Below, piece after piece: positions 56,629-64,000 of a DNA stretch of 64,000 nt; the first letter of the stretch is position 1, and each line of letters starts with the position of its first letter. Source of the DNA: Panaeolus papilionaceus (lineage: Eukaryota; Basidiomycota; Agaricomycetes; Agaricales); contig JADNRZ010000022.1 of assembly GCA_015501605.1 (NCBI GenBank), forward strand, positions 620,001 through 684,000, written 5' to 3'. The position numbers and the translations under genes are program-made. The notes under the pieces were generated by a model that was not told the origin of the DNA, did no database searches, and saw only the letters and a list, made by a program, of their open reading frames with translations.

Positions 56629-56913
56629 TTTCTAAATACAAGCCAGCTTTTGCATCTCGACAATGGAACAATTTATTGTGTGGTGCACAAATATTCTTGG
56701 TAAGATAGAAGCATACGCTACGATGAAGATAAGAAGGCCAAAATTGAAATTCCCCAACAATCTAAAAGGCGAAGTTTCCCAATGGTCATAAATCGTGAAT
56801 GGGTATCAAAGAGATGTAATATACAGGTAGAATTTAATAATTCTTCAAACAAATTGTGGAAAGGCATGTAGAAAGCATCTGGATAAGGTGCGAGGGAGAC
56901 AGGACGCTTTTCA

Positions 56914-59900
56914 TCAGTGTTTTGAGTTTCGCGAGCGCATGCTCATTGTTCTCATCGTTGGGACTATACAATGCTTTTCAGCGTCAAAGAACAAACAAAA
57001 GAGAAGCAAGACTTACACATCATCAATCCCCTAATGTCCTTGACCCGCATATGTTCGATGGACTTTCTCAATAAGACAACGCGCAGTGAAGACCACGCCA
57101 GGAGGAGAATACCAAATGCGACTGGTATCAACCAATACAAGGGCGAAAGGTGGAATGAACCGCCAAACACAACTTTTAAAGGAGGCGTGTAGATAATGAA
57201 CATTCCAAGGCATGCACCCGCCAATATGCCTGCAAAGTTCCATTTGTTGGAGACAACGCTCTTGCCGAAGGGGAACCTGAGGCGAGCTTTGACCGCAAAG
57301 ACCTTTTTTAAAGCAACGTTAGTTATGATACTTGCAAACAAAATATTTGAACATGACATACGTTGAAACACTGGCATATGAACACCGACAGATAGACAAT
57401 GGATTGAGCCTGCCCCAGAGCGTCAACCTGCTTGGACGCGCTAATTACCTGCCCTCGACTATTGGTGAAAGGTGGGCTACTTGACGTGAAATATAGTACG
57501 GCTGGATAGCTTTTGTGAGCCGACGAACAAATGGAGACGAGGATTCCGTGGCTTACATCCATTTGACTGGGCGTGTCGCAGGTCAGATGGCGTGAAACCA
57601 TTTTTGAAGAAGACAACGAAATAGGCAACAAGGCTAGGAAACAACATCCTCAGTCAAAGGGACATGACAGACAGAGATAACAATTGGTAACTCACCAAGC
57701 AAGCATTTCTATCATTCCAGCTTCTAGATATGCGTAACTGAGCAACTTCCCATCGACCAGGGTCTCGTTGTCAGTGGGTTCGAGAAGGTCTTGCCAGAAC
57801 GAGCGTTTGAAGGGGGTTTTCAATTTCGAGAACCAGATGGAAAGTTTGCTAGGTTGAATAGGCTCCATTGTTTCTGGATCCCGTCCAATAGTTTTCGATC
57901 GCTTGAGGGCACGTCGCTTCAACGAACGAATAGAGCGCTCGTTGACTAAAATTACTGAGCAAATATCGAGCTAAAATGGGCTAATGAATACTCACCAGGC
58001 TTTCGAGGTTTGAGACGCATTAAGCCATCGGATGTTTCAGGTTGATCCCAAGCAAAGGAGAGCTGTGGAGACGAGATTGGTTCCCTATCCGATCGTCGCA
58101 AACAAATGTCACTTACTGCAACGCAAAGCTCGAACCCAAGATCTATGGATTTCAATGAGTTACTTGGACCACGGAAAAGATGGTGTACATACCGATAACA
58201 AGAATCAAAATAGCAGATAATGGCAAAGGAATAGGCACGACGACATCTGGCAAATACTCAATTTCAAGGAAGAAATACACCTTCGGTGAACGTACATAGA
58301 AGCTGCGGGAAAACCTCTGGCGTGCTGTGTGTGAGCGTGTACTGGATAGAACGCTTCAAATTGACGAATATCTGACGTCCTTCAGCCACACCCTCTAAAA
58401 AAATTTCTGTTTAGTATCGTAGTTTCATGATGTAGGACGTCGACATCACTCACTAACGGTGGAAGCAAAGTTGTCATCTGCATAATCACAATGAATTAGC
58501 GTCTAGCTCAACGGACTGGAGGCACTCAAGGACTTACCTAGGAGAATCATATTGGCAGCTTCCTTGGATACGTCTGAGCCAGAGATGTTCATAGCGATAC
58601 CTAGATCCGCCTATGAGAAGTATTAAAGGCTGTATTGACGAGGAAATGGCAGAAAGGAATTACCTTCTTTAAAGCAGGTGAATCGTTCACTCCGTCACCA
58701 GTAACCCCGACGATGTGACCAAGAGCCTGGGCGCGTTTCACTGCAAACTTATTAGTGGATGACTTCGTATCATGTTTGAACGCGTCTTACCAATTTCGAG
58801 CTTGTGCTTTGGTGAAGTACGGGCGAAGACAATCTCATCTTTGCTGAAAACTGGATCACAGATGAGATAACATTCCCTCTGGATCAGCCACAATACTGAC
58901 TTTGATCCCATTGCCAGCCCTGTAGGCCATCGATATCATCTCCATGAACAACCACAGCGGTAACTTCGTCTTCGTAGATATCCTCAATCGGACGACCTGT
59001 TTTACGAGATAAGGTTTCCCTTGTGTCCCCAAGTATGAGGTTGATTTTGCGAGCGATCGCCTCAGCGGTCTTAGGGTGATCACCTAGGGTAAAAAAGTAA
59101 GCAATAGCTATGGCAAAAAGGATGATGGACTTACCAGTAACCATCATAACTTTGATGCCTGCCAGACGAAGAGTGCCGATAGCTTCACGCACACCGTGTT
59201 TAGGAGGATCTTCCAGGGATACAAGGCCGACGAAACAGTAGTCCGCGATCGGGTACTGATCATCTGTCTTTGAGAATGGATAACTTTCTGGGTACTCGTC
59301 TCCTGGAAGTAAGCTTTGGGCGCAGGCGATGACACGGTGACCCCGTGAAGCCATGTACTATGCTCATAATCAGCGATGGGGACCAAACGGTTGCATAAAG
59401 ACTCACATCATATGCTTCGTCATACTCTTGTTTGAATTCGTCTGTGATGGGGTACATCTGTCCGTCCTTCAGATAGGTAGAGCATTTTGCGAGGATACGC
59501 TCAGGGGCACCCTTCAAGTATGATGTTAGGACACCTGCTTCATGGGGTTTTTTAAGCTGAATAAAAAGTTAGAACTACAAGGTGACCGAATGTATTATAT
59601 CTCTTACGATCACAAGTGCCCATTTGTTGGTTGAGTTGAAAGGAACTTCAAACACTTTGGGACACGACCTGACAAATTCCTCGTATCCAGTCTTGATATA
59701 GCGTCCAGCAAACCTCGTCAATCCGGTCTCCGTAGCGTCTCCAAGAATCTCTCGTTGTTCAAACGGAACATCGGTTCTGTCAAATTTAACTCGAGAATTG
59801 AGAGCAGCAATGTCAACAATTTCACGCATGCCCGGTGCCTCCAAGCTGAACTTTGCGGTCGTCTGATCGTCGTTATTCGACTAATATGACCGGTTTTAGA

Positions 59901-61809
59901 AATATCGAATACACTAATCAGAGTCACTTACCTGGAAGGCCGTATACATTTTTTCGCCGCTCCAGAGGTTTGTTACCTGTGAATTTAAAAGCAATCGATT
60001 AGGATCGCAGAGACCTCTGGTAGAAAGGGGAAGAAATACCGTCATCTGATTCCTCGTCAAAGTACCCGTCTTGTCAGTGGCAAGAAGTGTCAGCTAAGAG
60101 TGATAAATCGTGAGATTAGGCCATATAAACAAAAGATATGACTCTTACAGATCCTGAAATTATATGAGCACGGAAACGAAGTCATGGTAGAGAAATAACG
60201 CACCTAGGGTTTCAACACCTTGCAAGTCTTTGACGAGTACATTCTGTTTCGCCATACGCTTCGCTGCAATAGATAACAAGAGGGTGACGACAGAGGGAAG
60301 GCCTTCTGGGACGAAAGCAACAAGGATAGAAACAGCAAAAGTGACGGTTTGAGCTGCCTTGCCCTTGTAAACAGTGGTGATTCCGACAGCGAAGAAAACG
60401 ACAGCAAAAAGGATGGCGATGCACGAAACAATGACAACGAATCGTCCAATCTCCACAGCGAGAGGGCTCTCGTTTCCACTTTCACCTCCTGTGAGGCTGG
60501 CGATTTGACCTGAAGCGCACACGGCATAAACAAATTTTCTTTGAACAATTGAGACGCCTTCATACCAATGAAAGTGTGATCTCCAGTCCTAACGACGGCT
60601 GTGATAAAGGGCATCAATATACACAGTCTCTGAGACGAAGATTTTCACTACTCACTGCCCCAGGCCTCGCCATTGACAACTAAAGTGGAATTGAAGACCT
60701 GGAGAGTAGGTAAGGGTTAATTGAATTTCACAAGATGTAAGCCATTTATGACAAGACATACCAGATTTTCTGCCTCAACAGGCCTTAATTTAGATCCATG
60801 AGGGATAGCAAATCGCTCTTGAGGTTCCGATTCACCAGTCAGACTGCTGTTGTCGACCTTCAAATCTGCAGATGAAAACAAGATAAGATCTGCTGGGGTC
60901 TTGTCACCGCTTCGCTAAATTCACGCAGTCAATTTTTAACGATATAGATTACTTTAAAAAAGGGTCGCCATACCAAAAGTACAATGTCTCCCTTTACCAG
61001 ATCTGCGGCAGGTATTGTCGAGATCGTTCCGTCGCGAATGACGCGACAAGCAGGTGGAATCATTGCCAGGAAAGATGCTAGGATCGCCTCTGATTTTTGG
61101 ATCTGGTAGAAGTCAATTGAGGCATTAATGAATGCGACCAAGATTAGGATGCCGCCAAGGTAAGTATTTTGGAAATTTGCCTATTGAACAAACCAAATTT
61201 AAAATTGAGTAAAGGATAAACCTAGTGAAGCATGAAAAGCTTACATGAAAATCAATTCCAAGAAGGACGTATTCCAAAACACCAGCGACCATCAAAAGAA
61301 TATTGAACATAGTTAACAAGCGATCTAAGAACTGTGCAGGAAAACCATCAGCTAATGGGTACTACCGTAGGCAAAAAATGAAGACTGACCTTCCTGATCG
61401 CACTCTTCTTCTTTGGTGGAGTGAGGACGTTGGGCCCATTGGTGGCCAAACGAGCCTTAGCTTCATCAGTAGACAGGCCGAAGGAATGAACAGGGTCGTT
61501 GACGTTGAACTCGGTCTTGAGCTCTGCGAGGAGGCCTTCCAGGGATAAGCTGTGCTCGTGGATGTCAACCTGACGGGTTTCTTCAGCGGGTGCTTTGTTG
61601 GCGTCCAAGTGCTCGTAACCCGCCGCTGCGAGATCTTTGTCTTCTTGGGTGATCGTCCTCTTCATTTCCACGCCTTTCGGGCGCGGGACACCAGTGATAC
61701 GATCTTCTCGAGCATGGTTGCTAGCTTCAGGTGGAAGAATCACCGCACGAGTGCCTTGAGTGTCCTCCTGTGGGACTCTCTCAGGTGCAGAGCTCTTTTC
61801 GCCGTCCAT
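56914..61809 (-). CDS. P-type ATPase, Na+/K+-ATPase-like (P2C)
   Basis: ATP-driven alkali-cation pump of the plasma membrane or an internal membrane. Start at 61809: MDGEKSSAPERVPQEDTQGT, a long hydrophilic N-terminus. It has HSFGLSTDEAKARLATNGPN, the actuator region (PAADLVKGDIVLLRSGDKTP, SSLTGESEPQ), FVPEGLPSVVTLLLSIAAKR, the phosphorylation site LLATDKTGTLTRNQMT (about 60080), LKGAPERILAK, MMVTGDHPKTAEAIA, VTGDGVNDSPALKKADLGIA and SGSDVSKEAANMILLDDNFA. The hinge follows animal Na,K-ATPase wording (ALKKAD, SDVSK, LLDDNFAS), so it is P2C-like and not an ENA pump. The C-terminal spans include GQAQSIVYLSVFICQCFNV and LKVVFGGSFHLSPLYWLIPV. No beta-subunit gene is in the window. More than 20 introns; the last exon is uncertain (end at 56914 with a GTAAGT donor, or 56964 or 56834 by other readings). 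Confidence 0.88.
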
Positions 61810-63162
61810 AGGGTTATGAGAGTTGGGGAACGATTGTTAATGGAATCAATCAAGAAATGAGCGATTTTAAAAGGGATCATCCAACATGTTGTCTAGCCTT
61901 CCATCCGGAAGATTCTGTCATGGCTGTGATAGTGGCACCCACTGGGGCTCCAAACTTATGGTCCGAATATCCCTGAACTCAATATGACAAGTGGCGAATG
62001 TGAACTGGGTCTGGAAGATGACGAACGGCCAAAAACCCTCACCTCAAAAGAGTCGTCGCCACATCCAGGTCTGCGTGAATGGGCGAGTTATTTTTGCCTT
62101 TCCTCCATTTGGCCAAAGATAATGGTTGAGAGGCGAGAATGGCGGCGATTCTGGAAACACTCCATGGGAGTGTTCTACAGGGTAATACTTGCCAGAGTAC
62201 AAATATACATGGCACATGGGAGGTGGAAATATTGGGGGGCCATTACCAGTCGAACTTGAGCGGAATCTGTATGATAACAACGGTTTTGAATTGGACGAGG
62301 GGCGTTCAGCTTTCACAAAAGCCTATCCTTCCGTAAGCGCCTCCATACGGTTAAACGTTTAATATAAATCCACTGCATTGTGTACGCTCCCCTCGGAGAG
62401 GATCTTAAAATGGTTTGCACAGAAGGTCAAGTGCGGACATGAGGTGCTCCCGAAATTCTCGTGACATATCATTTTAAAAACCATCCAGTAAAGCGTCGAT
62501 ATTGGGGTATATTGTCACCTCCATATGTCTCAGAACCAGAGATGTGCAGTGCTGTGTATCCGATACGGCTAGCGAAAATGACCGTTTGTTCTGGAGACCT
62601 TCGTGGGCAATCTCATGCGCTATAATCGCCATTGCTCCTAGATACCTGAAGAGCATATGACATTTTGTTCAAAACATGAAAAAGGTTCAACGATTGGACA
62701 ACATATGAGCGGACAGTACATTACACGATTCTGTCGCCATTCCTTCTCACATTTAGGTCTCTTCAAGCCTGGAAAGTATGCAGCCATATCTCGAACTTAG
62801 GGTCAATGATGATTGGGGTTCAAAGTCTTCATCTGGTCCGTTGCGGTGACATGTCAAGTTTTCAATGATAACAAAAGCTCCAAAAACGAAGGTACGAAGT
62901 CTATTGTCAGTATTGAAATGTGATTGGGAGCAGGGTGATAGTTCATATCGAAAGTCAATCGCTGACCCTGCAAGGTTAAGGGCGACGGTGAGTAACGATG
63001 GCGGAGATCAAATAGTTTCAAGCGGAGCCAATTCTAAAAATAAAACGCGCACTCTCATATGCGTGGGCGACGCGCGCGCAAGGCCGCAGCCTGAGTGCAC
63101 TCAGCACCTACTCTCTTTCACCACCCCTGCGCTTGCATAAATATTCTCCAACACAAAACATA
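61810..63162. other. Intergenic region, no supported gene
   Basis: About 1.35 kb upstream of the ATPase. A 60-codon minus-strand frame at 62474-62656 contains AIIAHEIAHEGLQNKRS, which resembles a zinc-protease HExxH motif, but no upstream exon in frame could be joined to it. A TATA-like CATAAATATTC lies at about 63136-63146 before the next possible gene. Confidence 0.4.
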
Positions 63163-63527
63163 ATGGGTGACCTTGATGATTTTAAAAGTGATATTGATCC
63201 GCCTTCCTCACTGGCAACGTCAGTGTCAGAAGTTCGATACTCACAATCCGAGTCTGCAATTTTACGCACCCATACATGCCGATAGAGCTTCTTTAAGCTA
63301 CGTAAGTATCTCGAGGTATATTACTTTTCAGTTACCTTTCTCAGTCCCAAGCTCGAAAGGACGCACCGCGAAAGGACCAAACCTGCCTTACTCAAGGTAA
63401 CAGACAAACAGCTTACTCTCTGGATCAGAATCAATATCAGATAGCATCCTCAAAGCTTTCCGTAATCAGCATAGTTATATGTGATGTCCGCTGTGCGAAA
63501 TGTCCTCAACATTTGAATCGGGAATGA
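63163..63527 (+). CDS. Possible small hypothetical gene (start uncertain)
   Basis: Not recognised. A TATA-like motif precedes two overlapping starts: 63163 (MGDLDDFKSDIDPPSSLATS) and, in another frame, 63176 (MILKVILIRLPHW, continuing KFDTHNPSLQFYAPIHADRA and SLSY). The latter can be joined through an intron with a good GTAAGT donor (63302) and CTCAG acceptor to an exon reading SQARKDAPRKDQTCLTQGNR, QTAYSLDQNQYQIASSKLSV and ending CAKCPQHLNRE-stop at 63527. The splice signals are sound but no domain supports the product. Confidence 0.25.
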
Positions 63528-64000
63528 GGAAATTGTAGGCACAATAGGCGCCGGTTGGATTCGAGCTCAAATTACTGAAGGACAAACTATAAATAACACC
63601 AACCTCTGTTTTGGACAAACATCGCAAACCGTGACAGACTTGAATACCGCATATGTAGCCAATAAATAAAGACACAGTTCAAGCCTGCTTACTTCGGTGA
63701 CTACATGTCCAGCCGACGCACCGTCACGCACGCCAGGTGGCCAAAGCCGTCTCCATTTCGGATGGAACCTAGAATGCTGTCAACCCGACGGGAACACGTC
63801 TTGGGATATGTCGCTGTGGGGTGCGCCTTGATGCCCCAAAACTCAAGCACCATCTCGGGTCTAGGCAACTGCAAGTACTTAGATGCGACGGCTGACGATT
63901 TTTCAACCCTGAAGCCTCGTGGCGGCTGTGGCCTTCCTGATCCTGCTATGTGTTCCGTCGAGGTACAGAAATAAGTCGGAAAAGTAACCGAGAAGTCAGT
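63528..64000. other. Window end, no supported gene
   Basis: Short open frames on both strands (63475-63675 minus, 63705-63974 plus) show no recognisable product. Nothing else was seen. Confidence 0.35.

Noticed and set aside
1..64000. tRNA, rRNA, CRISPR arrays, riboswitches and bacterial operons
   Set aside because: No A/B-box plus cloverleaf, rRNA segment or regularly spaced repeat was recognised, and the gene structure is eukaryotic throughout.

Overview
The window is nuclear DNA of a filamentous basidiomycete, most likely a saprotrophic Agaricomycete. The genes are compact and split by many 45-90 bp introns with GT(A/G)NGT donors, so CDS coordinates below are start-to-stop spans that include introns. 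The gene content is fungal: secreted carbohydrate-active enzymes (a CBM1-tethered CE16 esterase and two GH3 glucosidases), an intronless F-box protein, an expanded basidiomycete trypsin-like family, a fungal-type Dicer and Argonaute, COX17, MCP1, a farnesylated Ydj1-type DnaJ, an ADP1-like ABCG transporter and a P2C-type cation ATPase. I saw no tRNA, rRNA, CRISPR or bacterial feature.

Layout. 1-3.2 kb: a GH3 beta-glucosidase with a PA14 insert (minus, 3' end cut by the window). 3.4-4.1 kb: a UPF0538 protein. 4.3-5.8 kb: Ydj1-like DnaJ. 6.1-7.9 kb: two tandem paralogous small coiled-coil proteins. 8.3-8.4 kb: a short copy of the 3' end of the Dicer gene. 9.2-11.3 kb: a trypsin-like protein. 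12.4-25.3 kb: Dicer, a divergent phosducin-like gene, an F-box gene and Argonaute. 26.4-27.2 kb: a small acidic conserved protein with an unusual promoter. 27.5-31.0 kb: ABCG transporter. 31.3-31.7 kb: COX17. 33.8-34.4 kb: a small four-exon hypothetical gene. 34.4-46.2 kb: a gene-poor stretch of about 12 kb with only relic-like ORFs and one hairpin repeat. 46.2-47.2 kb: a hypothetical gene with a strong TATA/CT-rich promoter. 47.4-48.5 kb: a multi-span membrane protein. 49.0-52.2 kb: a secreted GH3. 53.4-54.2 kb: MCP1. 55.0-56.6 kb: CE16-CBM1. 56.9-61.8 kb: P2C ATPase. 61.8-64 kb: mostly non-coding.

How the genes relate. The clearest functional theme is RNA silencing: a Dicer and a catalytically complete Argonaute lie on the same strand with only a chaperone gene and an F-box gene between them, and a partial copy of the Dicer C-terminal exon lies about 4 kb away. 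A second theme is plant-polymer degradation (two GH3 enzymes of different domain architecture and an esterase carrying a cellulose-binding module). The remaining genes are housekeeping (protein folding, copper delivery to cytochrome oxidase, mitochondrial lipid homeostasis, ion transport). Exon boundaries and functions were read by eye from motifs; no database search was run.
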